The notes: a model not told the origin generated them from the letters alone. A stretch of 64,000 bases of DNA from Limosilactobacillus reuteri (GCF_034259105.1 NZ_CP139478.1:1043501-1107500), one strand, 5' to 3'. Numbered from the stretch's first letter, positions 25,989-34,246 are shown. A program made the numbers and translations.

Positions 25989-26471
25989 ATGACAAATCAA
26001 AAAAGTAAGACAGTATATTTCTGTGCAGGATGGTTTACTGACAAGCAAAATAAAGCTTACGCAGACGCGATGAATGCGATTAAAGCTAATCCTACAGTAG
26101 ATGTAGAAAATTCTTATGTACCATTACAACACCAATATAAAGGATTGCGGGTTGATGAACATCCAGAGCTTTTGCAAGATCGCGAATGGAGTACAGCAAC
26201 TTACAACGGTGATCGTGTCGGAGTTTCAACTTCTGATATGCTGTTAGCAGTCTACATTCCTGAAGAAGAGGATGTAGGAATGGGTGTTGAATTAGGAATG
26301 GCACGCGCACTAGGCAAATATATTATGGTAGTGATTCCTGATGAGGACTTTGGTAAACCAATTAATTTAATGAGTTGGGGAATTGCAGATAATTTCATTA
26401 AAATGTCAGAACTTCCTAATTACGATTTTAATAAACCATCTTACAATTTCTACGATGGTGGAGTATATTAA
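25989..26471 (+). CDS. ndt: Nucleoside 2-deoxyribosyltransferase
   Basis: 160-aa enzyme that moves deoxyribose between nucleobases, part of nucleoside salvage in lactobacilli that depend on external deoxynucleosides. Visible family residues are YFCAGWF at the N-terminus, the NGDRVGVSTSD segment with D75 and D83, and the catalytic Glu101 in GMGVELGMARALGK. Length matches the Lactobacillus type I/II enzymes (~157-168 aa). GGGGAG precedes the ATG. Single gene with its own terminator. Confidence 0.92.
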   Translation: MTNQKSKTVYFCAGWFTDKQNKAYADAMNAIKANPTVDVENSYVPLQHQYKGLRVDEHPELLQDREWSTATYNGDRVGVSTSDMLLAVYIPEEEDVGMGVELGMARALGKYIMVVIPDEDFGKPINLMSWGIADNFIKMSELPNYDFNKPSYNFYDGGVY

Positions 26472-26512
26472 GAAAAAAGATGTGCGATTTCAACTCGCGC
26501 ATCTTTTTTTGA
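26472..26512 (+). terminator. Terminator after ndt
   Basis: Stem AAAAAGATGTGCG/CGCGCATCTTTTTTT with T7. Confidence 0.88.
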
Positions 26513-26516
26513 ATGC

Positions 26517-26532
26517 TAGTTTACATAATATC
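26517..26532 (-). repeat. dif-like motif copy 3 (inverted relative to copies 1 and 2)
   Basis: On the minus strand reads GATATTATGTAAACTA, 16 bp identical to 60768-60783. It lies in the short gap between the ndt terminator and the stop codon of the HAD gene. It contains TTATGTAAACT, the XerD-side half of Firmicutes dif sites as I recall them. Confidence 0.5.
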
Positions 26533-26533
26533 T

Positions 26534-27352
26534 CTAACGGTTAATAAATTGATGCTCAATCTCTGACAATAGACCAGCATGATTGTTATCGTATTTTGTC
26601 ACTTTATCAGCAACTTTCAGCAGATCAGCAGTGGCGTTTTTCATTGCATATCCATAACCAGCTTTTGATAGCATCTCAATATCATTTGAAGTATCCCCGA
26701 AAGCAACTACTTGATCTAGGGTTCCGTTTAAGTAGTTTTCAACTAGTCTTTTTAATCCCAAGGCCTTATTTACACCTGCTGGTAGGATATCAATACCATA
26801 AGCCCCACTATAAGTTGCTTGAATTAAGCCTGAAAACTGTTCATTTAATTGATTTACATATCCTTGGATAATAGTTTGGGGTAATTTGCGTTTGGCCCAG
26901 CCAATGTTTAAGTTGTAGATTGGTTCAGTGATTTTTTGAAGATCAGAAAAATATGTGTGGTGGGGATAAAAAGGGACTGGAACATCTCGATACTGCTCAG
27001 CCAGGATTGTTTGTGTTTCGCCAGATAAAGATAAGATATCAGGGTTAGGAAACGTATGCTTAATAAAAGTATGAAGCTGTTGCAGTGTCGTAATTGAATG
27101 AGTCTTGCCGTAGACAGATTTGCCGTTTATTATCAGCCGTCCGCCATTTTCTGCTACAAATTCTTTTACAAGTGGACAAGGCTGAAAGATCGTAGACAAT
27201 GCATCGTAACTATTCCCACTCGCAATAATAAAGTGGTAGTTTTGTTGTTGTAATAGTTCAATATCTTTATTTAAACGGTTAACGTCAAATTTATCATTAT
27301 CATCTAGTAAGGTACCATCAACATCGATCGCAATAAAACGATATTTTCCCAT
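26534..27352 (-). CDS. Cof-type HAD-superfamily phosphatase
   Basis: 272-aa cytoplasmic phosphatase of the HAD IIB (Cof) group. Motif I is IAIDVDGTLLDD (nucleophile Asp at residue 10), motif II is FIIASGNSYDAL, motif III Lys is near GVNKALGLKRL and motif IV is VVAFGDTSNDIEML. These enzymes dephosphorylate sugar phosphates or flavin and pyridoxal phosphates with broad specificity. It probably forms a loose unit with the LapA-like gene 38 bp upstream on the same strand. Confidence 0.9.
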   Translation of the reverse strand: MGKYRFIAIDVDGTLLDDNDKFDVNRLNKDIELLQQQNYHFIIASGNSYDALSTIFQPCPLVKEFVAENGGRLIINGKSVYGKTHSITTLQQLHTFIKHTFPNPDILSLSGETQTILAEQYRDVPVPFYPHHTYFSDLQKITEPIYNLNIGWAKRKLPQTIIQGYVNQLNEQFSGLIQATYSGAYGIDILPAGVNKALGLKRLVENYLNGTLDQVVAFGDTSNDIEMLSKAGYGYAMKNATADLLKVADKVTKYDNNHAGLLSEIEHQFINR

Positions 27353-27390
27353 TTAATTACCTCTCTGAAACACTAATTTGTAGAAGAATC

Positions 27391-27735
27391 TTATGGCTTT
27401 TCTACGGAAGTTTGACTTTTAAGTCGTTGCTTTAACTGTGCATTTTCTTTTTGCAGTTGATCAATCTTTTTCTGATACTTTTTTAATTCGTCCTTACTAA
27501 CACGCGATGATTGTAATTCTTTTAATTGCTTATTAGTTTTGAGGTGATTGGAAAATGATAGTAAGTAAATAATAATAGCCCCAATAAGTAAACAGATAAA
27601 AATTAGCAGCACCAGGGGCGTTTTTACTTGGGCTCCAAAAAGATTGACTACTACGGATGCTGTATTTAATAGTGCAAAGATTGCAATTATAATTAGAATA
27701 ACGATTGAAACAATGGTTGTGGATTGCTTTTTCAT
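27391..27735 (-). CDS. LapA/DUF1049-like small membrane protein
   Basis: 114-aa protein with two hydrophobic helices (about residues 8-32 and 40-60) separated by the short loop FGAQVKTP, then a charged coiled coil (SKDELKKYQKKIDQLQKENAQLKQRL). This matches the LapA-domain family, linked in other bacteria to envelope assembly; in lactobacilli the role is unknown. A run GGGGG lies just upstream of the ATG. Confidence 0.8.
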   Translation of the reverse strand: MKKQSTTIVSIVILIIIAIFALLNTASVVVNLFGAQVKTPLVLLIFICLLIGAIIIYLLSFSNHLKTNKQLKELQSSRVSKDELKKYQKKIDQLQKENAQLKQRLKSQTSVEKP

Positions 27736-27851
27736 GGAAAATTCCCCCTCATATTTTTAGTGACATATCTATTATATTAACTTAAGAAGTGCTGGTAAAG
27801 GAGAAGGGGGAATAAATAAGCGTCATCGGTATTTGTACTTTTTAAATAAAA

Positions 27852-27880
27852 TTGACAAATTATCTTTATTTTTTTAATAA
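27852..27880 (+). promoter_or_regulatory. Probable tRNA-Arg promoter
   Basis: Consensus TTGACA (27852-27857), 17-bp spacer, TAATAA (27875-27880), ending 23 bp before the tRNA. Confidence 0.55.
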
Positions 27881-27903
27881 ATGCGCTAAAATAGAAATAT
27901 AAG

Positions 27904-27975
27904 GCGTCCTTAGTGTAATGGATAGCACATGAGATTTCGGTCCTCATGATCCGAGTTCGACTCTCGGGGGACGCA
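27904..27975 (+). tRNA. tRNA-Arg, anticodon TCG by position
   Basis: 72-nt cloverleaf: acceptor GCGTCCT/GGGACGC with one T-G pair, T arm CCGAG-TTCGACT-CTCGG, anticodon loop TTTCGGT. By position the anticodon is TCG (reads CGA). The innermost anticodon-stem pair is an A-C mismatch. CCA is not encoded. An alternative fold could shift the anticodon by one base, so the codon assignment is less sure than the amino acid. Confidence 0.8.
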
Positions 27976-27997
27976 TTTTTGTAAGATTGTATAAAAA

Positions 27998-28046
27998 AGA
28001 AGCTCCGATAAAGCGCTGATATAGCGGCATTTCATCGGAGCTTTTG
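27998..28046 (+). terminator. Terminator after tRNA-Arg
   Basis: Stem AAGCTCCGAT/ATCGGAGCTT with an inner GCGCT/AGCGG partial pairing, followed by TTG TTT. Confidence 0.75.
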
Positions 28047-28116
28047 TTTAGTTAAAATGGTATGAAATGGTGAAAGTTTGTAAAGTTGGGGAACATTTGG
28101 GGAACATCGGCAATTT

Positions 28117-28470
28117 TTGTGCACTAAAAATAATCATTGCCGTAAATTTATTGGTGATTATTTCGAGAAAATTTCACAAAGTAAACAAAAGCAGGATAAA
28201 GCAATTTATTTAAAAATGCGCCATCAAATCAAGATGCTACAAGCTCTTGGTCCTGTGTTACATACCCCACAAGCAAAAAAATTAAAGGGTTATAGGTATC
28301 AACTATAGGAGTTACGACCTATGCCGGAAAGAGTATTTTATGGAGTGTGGAAGAAAAATAATTTTGTATTATTAAATCATTATACTAAGGAAAAGGATGA
28401 AACAGATCCTCGTCAGATAGGAAGAGCCTTGTCGCTACTTGACGATTGGTACGGAAGGAAGGGCAAATAA
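28117..28470 (+). pseudogene. RelE/HigB-type toxin (Gp49-like) gene with in-frame stop
   Basis: The frame from 28117 encodes KFIGDYFEKISQS... and MRHQIKMLQALGPVLHTPQAKKLKGYRYQL, then TAG at 28306-28308. The same frame continues to TAA at 28468-28470 as ELRPMPERVFYGVWKKNNFVLLNHYTKEKDE...DDWYGRKGK. This is the C-terminal half of a HigB/RelE-like mRNA interferase (ELRP..R..Y, FVLLNHYTKK motifs). The N-terminus seems to lack the first ~10 residues. The amber codon in the core suggests an inactive toxin. It overlaps the start of the antitoxin remnant by 1 bp, as in intact toxin-first (higBA) pairs. Confidence 0.75.
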
Positions 28471-28756
28471 TGAGAAAATGGGAAGATATAGATAGGCATC
28501 AAACGGTTGCAACAAAAGAGGAATTATCGATTATTGATACCTTGTCTTTTTTAGAAGCACAAAGAATTAAACAGGGCATTTCGCAAACAGAATTTGCCAA
28601 AAAATCGATATGACACAACCTCAATTGGCTAAAATCGAGAATTTAGATTCAATTCCAACGCTGCCTACATTAAATAAATATGCTGCAATAATTGGAAGCT
28701 AAGCAAAGGAACAACAACTATCTATTGATTTAGAGAAAAAGAAAGGCAAGAAGTGA
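28470..28756 (+). pseudogene. HigA/XRE-type antitoxin gene, frameshifted
   Basis: ATG at 28470 opens MRKWEDIDRHQTVATKEELS..., with a helix-turn-helix beginning LEAQRIKQGISQTEFAKKS. The frame hits TGA at 28611. A +1 shifted frame continues the domain: MTQPQLAKIENLDSIPTLPTLNKYAAIIG. A second stop (TAA, 28700) then precedes the tail AKEQQLSIDLEKKKGKK, which ends at 28756. The three pieces together give one ordinary XRE antitoxin of ~95 aa. With the broken toxin, the whole module looks dead. Confidence 0.75.
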
Positions 28757-28757
28757 T

Positions 28758-29618
28758 CTATGGCCGAGTTAAATACTTATCTAAAAAATCCATTACAATT
28801 TTAAATATCTGTGGTTGAAGGAATCTTACATCCATGTGACTTGCACCTTCAATTTCGTATAATTCAGCAGGAACGTTGTTTTCAACTAATGCATCATAAA
28901 GCTTTTCACTATCTTTGATTGGAACAACGACATCTTCTGTCCCATGAAAGATAAGAAAGGGCGTAGAATTAGAATTTACATAGGTGAGGGGATTTGCGGC
29001 AGAATCAAGCTCAGGAGCGTTTTCAGGCTCAGCGCCAAGCAAGTTACGGTAAACAAAATCAAAATCGTTTGATGCACTTCCTGTTTTAGCGGTTAAGGGA
29101 TCAACCACACCATAAAAAGGAACTGCTACTTGAACATCACTAGAGTAATCTAAATTAGCATCCTTGTCGAATTGGTTAAGACCGTTAGTAACACCTAGCA
29201 TACTTGCCATATGACCACCAGCTGATTCTCCCATCGCAATAAACCGATTAGGATCAGCTTGAAAGCGCTTGGCATTAGCTCTTATATAACGAATGGCAGC
29301 CTTAGCATCTTCCAATTGCCCAGGAAACTGAACTTTATTGCTATCACGATATTCGACACCAACAATAATATAACCATGCCGAGCAAAATCAACCAAATTC
29401 GGCAGATGAACATTGTGATCAGTATCCATCCAGCCACCACCAGCAAACCAAAAAATTACTGGATAACGTGTATCATCATTAGTTTGAAAATGCCGAATGA
29501 CTGAAAGCTTCAAATCTCGCGTTGTATTACCAAGCCATCCAGGAACTTGCGTATACGTAATATCTGAATCTAGCCATAAACCGTCACGTACTTGATCAAC
29601 TTTAAGCGTATGTTTCAT
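28758..29618 (-). CDS. Alpha/beta hydrolase (esterase/lipase, BD-FAE-like)
   Basis: 286-aa cytoplasmic hydrolase. Oxyanion-hole region is VIFWFAGGGWMDTDHN (a variant of HGGGW), nucleophile elbow is AMGESAGGHMASM (Ser ~163), acid Asp lies in FLIFHGTEDVVVPI, and the catalytic His in EGASHMDVRF. I place the start at 29618, where AAGGAG sits 10 bp upstream; a longer frame to 29696 adds a non-family extension. It probably cleaves short-chain or feruloyl-type esters. IS-B copy 2 lies 114 bp upstream. Confidence 0.85.
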   Translation of the reverse strand: MKHTLKVDQVRDGLWLDSDITYTQVPGWLGNTTRDLKLSVIRHFQTNDDTRYPVIFWFAGGGWMDTDHNVHLPNLVDFARHGYIIVGVEYRDSNKVQFPGQLEDAKAAIRYIRANAKRFQADPNRFIAMGESAGGHMASMLGVTNGLNQFDKDANLDYSSDVQVAVPFYGVVDPLTAKTGSASNDFDFVYRNLLGAEPENAPELDSAANPLTYVNSNSTPFLIFHGTEDVVVPIKDSEKLYDALVENNVPAELYEIEGASHMDVRFLQPQIFKIVMDFLDKYLTRP

Positions 29619-30041
29619 GATAAAAACTCCTTTTAAAATACTTTTGACATAGACTTCAGCAATAGTATTACATAAATCTTTTAAAACATAAATCAAAAGT
29701 ATTAGTTTTGTTTAGAAAAAGTTTTATTAAACCTGAAATGTCAATTTAAATTAGAAAAAAGGTGAAAGTTGTTCTTCTGTGACATGACTCAAGAATACTT
29801 CTAATGGTGTACGATAATTAAGAGATTTTCGTGGGATATTGTTGCGACGATGCATTAGCTGAGTGACTAGTTCGTCTGGTAAATCGCGAAAATCTAGCTT
29901 TTTACTAAGACCATCACGACGCAAGAGGCCGTTATTATTTTCGTTTAACCCTCGTTGATTGGGAGCACCGACTTCCGCAAAATAGGTGTGAAGATCATAC
30001 TTATTGGCTATTTCTCGCCATCCAGCAAATTCTTTCCCGTT

Positions 30042-31321
30042 CCTAAATTTCAAGAATAAGTTAGCCACTGGACTCAAATAAATAATACTGACCAATTGAT
30101 TATTGGTTGATGGAGCTGTGATATCTCTTGGTAGAAGGCCTTACGATAGATATCCATTGACGAATGTCCATTAAACATAGCTCGTGGATAGTGATTCATC
30201 CAATCATTAGTCGCTATGATCTGAGCACTACTATAGTTATTTATAGCTTCACCTTTGGTAATCTCCTTGCGGAGAAACCGGTTATTGATCTCATTGGATC
30301 CACGTTCCCAAGGGGAATACGGATCAGCATAGAAAACATGATCGTGAACTTGTGTTAACTCACTAAATTCTGAACCGTTGTCAGAGGTTATTGTCTTAAA
30401 GATGCGATAGTAAGCATCTGTGCCCATTTTCTGGCGTAAATTTATAAAGAACTGATTTACTGCATGCGCAGTTTTACCAGCAATTTTACTCGTGATATTA
30501 ACTCGTGAAAGGCGATCAGTCATTACTAGTACAACACTGTCATTACCGTTTTTCTGTCCCTGAACTGTATCTAGTTCCCAATGGCCAATTTCGGACCGTT
30601 GGTCCGCAGTTTGAGGTCGTTGAGCAATATTAGGCCCTAAGCACCTTTTAGCTTGCGGATGAGTTCGATGATGCTTACGTTTAGGTTTTTCAAAGAGGTC
30701 TAAATTGGACGTACGAAGCACACCCTCATTAATCCATTGATATAAAGTTACAACCGACTTTGGGATCAGGGTGCCATCATTCATTAAATCTCGAGCCTTA
30801 TAAATAACCGCTTGTGGGGAGTAATGGTGGTCGTCAAACTCACCAAGCATTAGCTGATCAGCTAATCGTAAAAATTGCTTTGAAGAATAATATAAGCGAC
30901 GACGACCAGAATGGCGGTGATGTTCAAGATATGTGGCCTGACCAGCTTCATAACTATAGATGTAGTAAGAATATTCGTAAATCTTACCATTAGATTTTTG
31001 ACGACGAAGTTGGCGGACCGTACCACGGTTGAGCTCGTTATTAATTGTTTGATGATTAACTCCTAATTGGCGACCAATTGCGCGATTGGAAAGTCCTTGC
31101 GACTTTAAAGTCGCAATCATCACACGTTCTTCTTTAGTAAGATGAGCATTCTTTTTATGAGTAGTCAATAAACTAGTAGACATGGTATCATTTAAGTGCG
31201 TCATTTGACGGACATCCTTTCATATAGGTTTGGTTCACTTAATATGATACCTGATGTCACGCCGAATGGCGTTTTTTATTTACCACCAACTGGGTGGCTA
31301 ACTTCATTCTATAATCCACCA
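30042..31321 (-). mobile_element. IS-A copy 4, inside IS-B copy 2
   Basis: Complete 1280-bp copy. The target duplication ATTCTTTCCCGTT (13 bp) is seen at 30029-30041 and 31322-31334; comparison with the uninterrupted IS-B copies proves the duplication. Confidence 0.95.
30074..31204 (-). CDS. IS30-family transposase (IS-A copy 4)
   Basis: Intact 376-aa transposase, same protein sequence as copy 2, with D212, D275 and E305 conserved. Confidence 0.95.
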   Translation of the reverse strand: MTHLNDTMSTSLLTTHKKNAHLTKEERVMIATLKSQGLSNRAIGRQLGVNHQTINNELNRGTVRQLRRQKSNGKIYEYSYYIYSYEAGQATYLEHHRHSGRRRLYYSSKQFLRLADQLMLGEFDDHHYSPQAVIYKARDLMNDGTLIPKSVVTLYQWINEGVLRTSNLDLFEKPKRKHHRTHPQAKRCLGPNIAQRPQTADQRSEIGHWELDTVQGQKNGNDSVVLVMTDRLSRVNITSKIAGKTAHAVNQFFINLRQKMGTDAYYRIFKTITSDNGSEFSELTQVHDHVFYADPYSPWERGSNEINNRFLRKEITKGEAINNYSSAQIIATNDWMNHYPRAMFNGHSSMDIYRKAFYQEISQLHQPIINWSVLFI

Positions 31322-32314
31322 ATTCTTTCCCGTTATCAAAAGTAATTGATTTAACAAAGTGACGTGGCAGTTTAGCGAGCCATTGATCAAGCTGACAATT
31401 CACTGCTTCGTCTGTTTTATGATGAATATTAAGGACAATCATTACTTTGGATTGTCGCTCTACTAGCGTCATTACCGCTCCGCGGTGAGCTTTACCTTGA
31501 ACTGTATCAGCTTCAAAGTGCCCAAATTCATGTTGGTAATGCGGAAAATCACGATATCGTTGATAGATACTGCGTCCTAATTGGCCAGCTTTACCACGAT
31601 GTTCCACATAGCCATTGGGATGGCGTTTTCCTTTCATCGGTAGCTGTTTAACGGAAAAGCCATACTGATTGCGGGCAAACATGCGATAAAGGGTGCGCAT
31701 ACTGCAGCTAATTGGGTGTTCATGACGACCAATAATAGTATCAGGAGTCCAACCTGCCTTGATTTGCGCATGGATATAGTTAACTTCGATAGTTGGCAGT
31801 TGGGTCTGCTTCCGACCACAACGACGCTTATGACGCTGATAAGTCTGAAGATATTGGTCGATGGTTTTACCGTCGTTGAGGAAACGATAAACACGATAGA
31901 TGGTTTCTTGACTACGCTGAAGTAATTTAGCAGCCCGATAAGCTTTAGTACCTTGATACCAAAAATCAGCTATGAGAGTTAATTCACGTGTGGTAAGATG
32001 TTTATAGGTCATTTGTGATTGCCTTTCTTTTGATTAGGGATATTCAAAAGTCTATCACAAATGGCTTTTTATTTTTTCTAACTTAATTTTACAAACGACG
32101 AAAGTTAAAAATAAGCATTAAATAAATTCTTTTGAGAAAGCTAAAAATTGATATTCTGGGGGGGAAAAAATTTTAAATTCAGTCGCATTAAAACTATAAT
32201 TTTAATGACAGGTTAATTTTAAAATAAATCGTTCCCTCTTTACGTATTTACTAGCAACTTCGCTTATTTTATGGTTAGATTAAATTAATATATATTTATA
32301 AGGAGCGATCATCT

Positions 32315-32924
32315 ATGGAAATTCAATACTGGGCTGATACAACGAGCACTTAAAGAATTAAAGATTGCCGATCAGACACCATTAAAATTTATATCATTTC
32401 AACTAGATCCAACGTTGCCAACAACAACTGATTTATCAATGACAGAATATTATGCAAAAGCTCATCAACTAACTAAGCAAGAAGCTGCTACACAAATACA
32501 AAAAATTGATCAACTTGCTGCCGATATTGATTTACCAATTAAAATGGAAAATGCGGTTCCTGTTAATACATTAGCTGCTCATCGCTTAATAAAATACATT
32601 GAAAGTTTAAATGACCAAGCATTACTTAATAAAGCTGTTAAACGCCTTTATCAACTTTATTTTAATGATAATGAATCAATCGCGGACTATGAAGCTCTAA
32701 CTGGTGCAATGAATGAAATTGGATTACCTGTTGCTGATGTTAAAAAAGTTCTTGAATCTAATCAGTATGAAGATGAGGTTCGAAAAAACGAACGGCGCGC
32801 ATTTATGATTGGAATGCCAAGTGCACCGTTATTTGTGATTAATAATAAGTATTCAATCACTGGTGCGCAACCTTACGAAGTATTTTTAGAAGCCTTGAAA
32901 AAAGTAAAAAATACAACTAAATAG
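32315..32924 (+). pseudogene. DsbA-family (FrnE-like) oxidoreductase gene with active site deleted
   Basis: After an AAGGAG site, ATG 32315 opens MEIQYWADTT, the usual FrnE start, but the frame stops within 13 codons. From about 32340 another frame continues RALKELKIADQTPLKF..., then PTTTDLSMTEYYAKAHQLTK and, near the end, GMPSAPLFVINNKYSITGAQPYEVFLEAL. The stretch expected between ADTT and RALKEL, with the CPFCYIG-type redox site, is missing. A short deletion therefore removed CxxC and shifted the frame. The remaining 169-aa ORF from 32415 has no good ribosome-binding site. The thioredoxin-fold tail is otherwise well preserved. Confidence 0.8.
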
Positions 32925-32929
32925 GATTC

Positions 32930-32967
32930 AAGCAAATCAGAAGCTAATTTTCTGGTTTGCTTTTTTA
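32930..32967 (+). terminator. Terminator after FrnE-like pseudogene
   Basis: Stem AAGCAAATCAGAA/TTCTGGTTTGCTT followed by TTTTT. Confidence 0.8.
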
Positions 32968-33057
32968 TTCCCCCTGCTCTATTTGTAAATAGAAAAACTG
33001 TAATTCTTTATAAATTCTAATCATCCGGGTAGAATAAGACTTGAGGAGGTCTTTAGA

Positions 33058-33411
33058 ATGAAGGCAACAAAACTTATTGTAGGAATTATTATGATTGTGT
33101 TAGCCATTATTATATTTGTTCAATCGATTGTAAGAGGTTTTGGGAATCCTAATCCTGCAATCCATATTTATGCCGGAACAGCCGAATTAATTGTTTCGCT
33201 ATTATATCTGGCATCAGGAATCGTCTATATCGCTACTTGTGGTATTGATAGTTTAGGTGGCGATATTGCTGGATTATCGATGATGCTAATCAGTTGGGTT
33301 TTAGGTTTGTTAACGTGTACTATCTATCTTCCATTGCAACTATGGGCATGGTTGGCTTTAATTATCGGAGTCGGCTTCTTTGTCTGGCATACTATGTTAC
33401 GACATGAATAA
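33058..33411 (+). CDS. Small four-helix membrane protein, unknown function
   Basis: 117-aa protein with four hydrophobic segments at about residues 4-25, 38-62, 68-88 and 90-112. It starts MKATKLIVGIIMIVLAII, and GIDSLGGDIAGLS lies between helices. GAGGAGG is 8 bp before the ATG. I recognise no named family; similar small membrane proteins are common in lactobacilli. Single gene with a hairpin terminator. Confidence 0.75.
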   Translation: MKATKLIVGIIMIVLAIIIFVQSIVRGFGNPNPAIHIYAGTAELIVSLLYLASGIVYIATCGIDSLGGDIAGLSMMLISWVLGLLTCTIYLPLQLWAWLALIIGVGFFVWHTMLRHE

Positions 33412-33426
33412 ATTATGCTAATTATT

Positions 33427-33480
33427 GGGCAATCCAATGATGTTCGCTTTTAGCCTACGTTATTAGATTGCCTATTTTTT
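33427..33480 (+). terminator. Terminator after small membrane protein gene
   Basis: Stem GGGCAATC.AAT / ATTAGATTGCC, loop ~24 nt, then TATTTTTT. Confidence 0.7.
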
Positions 33481-33484
33481 CTAA

Positions 33485-33520
33485 ATAAAAAAACAGCGAG
33501 TAATTTTACTCACTGTTTTA
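33485..33520 (-). terminator. Terminator of the proximal tRNA cluster
   Basis: Hairpin AAACAG.GAGTAA/TTACTC.CTGTTT; on the minus strand it is followed by a T run, just downstream of tRNA-Gln. Confidence 0.8.
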
Positions 33521-33526
33521 GACTAA

Positions 33527-33598
33527 TTGGGCTAGCTGGATTCGAACCAGCGCATGACGGTACCAAAAACCGTTGCCTTACCGCTTGGCTATAGCCCA
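33527..33598 (-). tRNA. tRNA-Gln (TTG)
   Basis: 72-nt cloverleaf with acceptor TGGGCTA/TAGCCCA, anticodon loop TTTTGGT (anticodon TTG) and T loop TTCGAAT. It is the last gene of the minus-strand tRNA cluster. CCA is not encoded. Confidence 0.95.
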
Positions 33599-33614
33599 AT
33601 TATATTAAAATGTT

Positions 33615-33656
33615 GAACAACTATTAAATTGTTCAGAACAACTATTAAATTGTTCA
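33615..33656. repeat. Two tandem 21-bp palindromic units in a tRNA spacer
   Basis: Two exact head-to-tail copies of a 21-bp unit beginning GAACAACTATTAA and ending TTGTTCA; each unit is an imperfect hairpin (GAACAA/TTGTTC). It fills most of the tRNA-Gln/tRNA-Val spacer and probably arose by slippage duplication. In the transcript each could act as a processing hairpin. Confidence 0.85.
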
Positions 33657-33657
33657 A

Positions 33658-33730
33658 TGGAGGATACAGGGCTCGAACCTGTGACCCCCTGCTTGTAAGG
33701 CAGATGCTCTCCCAACTGAGCTAATCCTCC
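33658..33730 (-). tRNA. tRNA-Val (TAC)
   Basis: 73-nt cloverleaf, acceptor GGAGGAT/ATCCTCC, anticodon loop CTTACAA with TAC, T loop TTCGAGC. Confidence 0.95.
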
Positions 33731-33735
33731 AAAAG

Positions 33736-33807
33736 TGACCCGTGCGGGATTTGAACCCACGATACCAGCGTGAAAGGCTGGTGTCTTAACCACTTGACTA
33801 ACGGGCC
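33736..33807 (-). tRNA. tRNA-Glu (TTC), copy 1
   Basis: 72-nt cloverleaf, acceptor GGCCCGT/ACGGGTC, anticodon loop CTTTCAC with TTC. Identical in sequence to the gene at 34340-34411. Confidence 0.95.
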
Positions 33808-33824
33808 ATATTAAATTAATTAAA

Positions 33825-33895
33825 AGCGGGTAACGAGAATCGAACTCGCGACAACAGCTTGGAAGGCTGTGGTTTTACCACTGAACTATACCCGC
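33825..33895 (-). tRNA. tRNA-Gly (TCC)
   Basis: 71-nt cloverleaf, acceptor GCGGGTA/TACCCGC, anticodon loop CTTCCAA with TCC. Confidence 0.95.
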
Positions 33896-34034
33896 ATATC
33901 AGCAATGAATATTATATTATCAAGTTATCCTATAAAAAGCAATACTTTTTTCAAAAAAAGTTTGTTTTATTTCAAAAAACTAATTAATGGCTGCTTTAGT
34001 ACCGCTTGTTACAAAGTAAAAATCAAATTTTGAC

Positions 34035-34074
34035 TACAAAAAAACAGCTAAGAAGATTGCCTCTTAGCTGTTTA
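34035..34074 (-). terminator. Terminator of the distal tRNA cluster
   Basis: Stem AAACAGCTAAGA/TCTTAGCTGTTT; on the minus strand a run of T follows. It separates tRNA-Pro and upstream tRNAs from the tRNA-Gly(TCC) group. Confidence 0.8.
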
Positions 34075-34080
34075 GCCAGA

Positions 34081-34154
34081 TCGGGAAAACAGGATTCGAA
34101 CCTGCGACCCCCTGGTCCCAAACCAGGTGCTCTACCAAGCTGAGCTATTTCCCG
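34081..34154 (-). tRNA. tRNA-Pro (TGG), copy 1
   Basis: 74-nt cloverleaf, acceptor CGGGAAA/TTTCCCG, anticodon loop TTTGGGA with TGG. Identical to the tRNA-Pro at 47196-47269. Confidence 0.95.
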
Positions 34155-34160
34155 AAATAG

Positions 34161-34246
34161 TGCCGAGGACCGGGATCGAACCGGTACGGTTATCACTAAC
34201 CGCAGGATTTTAAGTCCTGTGCGTCTGCCAATTCCGCCACCCCGGC
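34161..34246 (-). tRNA. tRNA-Leu (TAA)
   Basis: 86-nt class II tRNA with a long variable arm, acceptor GCCGGGG/CCTCGGC, anticodon loop CTTAAAA with TAA. Confidence 0.95.

Larger units (their letters stand above)
29751..32012 (-). pseudogene. IS-B transposase split by IS-A copy 4
   Basis: The N-terminal part (32012 to ~31322) runs to TFDNGKE and then reads into IS-A sequence. The C-terminal part (up to 30041) resumes at GKEFAGWREIANKY and ends at 29751. The break is just after the second catalytic Asp, so the protein cannot be functional. Confidence 0.95.
29732..32100 (-). mobile_element. IS-B copy 2, interrupted by IS-A copy 4
   Basis: Outer ends match IS-B (CCTGAAATG... and ...ACAAACGACG) with the 3-bp target duplication AAA at 29729-29731 and 32101-32103. 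The total is 2369 bp. Removing IS-A (1280 bp) and one 13-bp duplication leaves exactly 1076 bp, the intact IS-B length. The nested order shows IS-A moved after IS-B. Confidence 0.95.

Noticed and set aside
33605..33793. 62-aa minus-strand ORF
   Set aside because: It is made of tRNA-Val and tRNA-Glu sequence.
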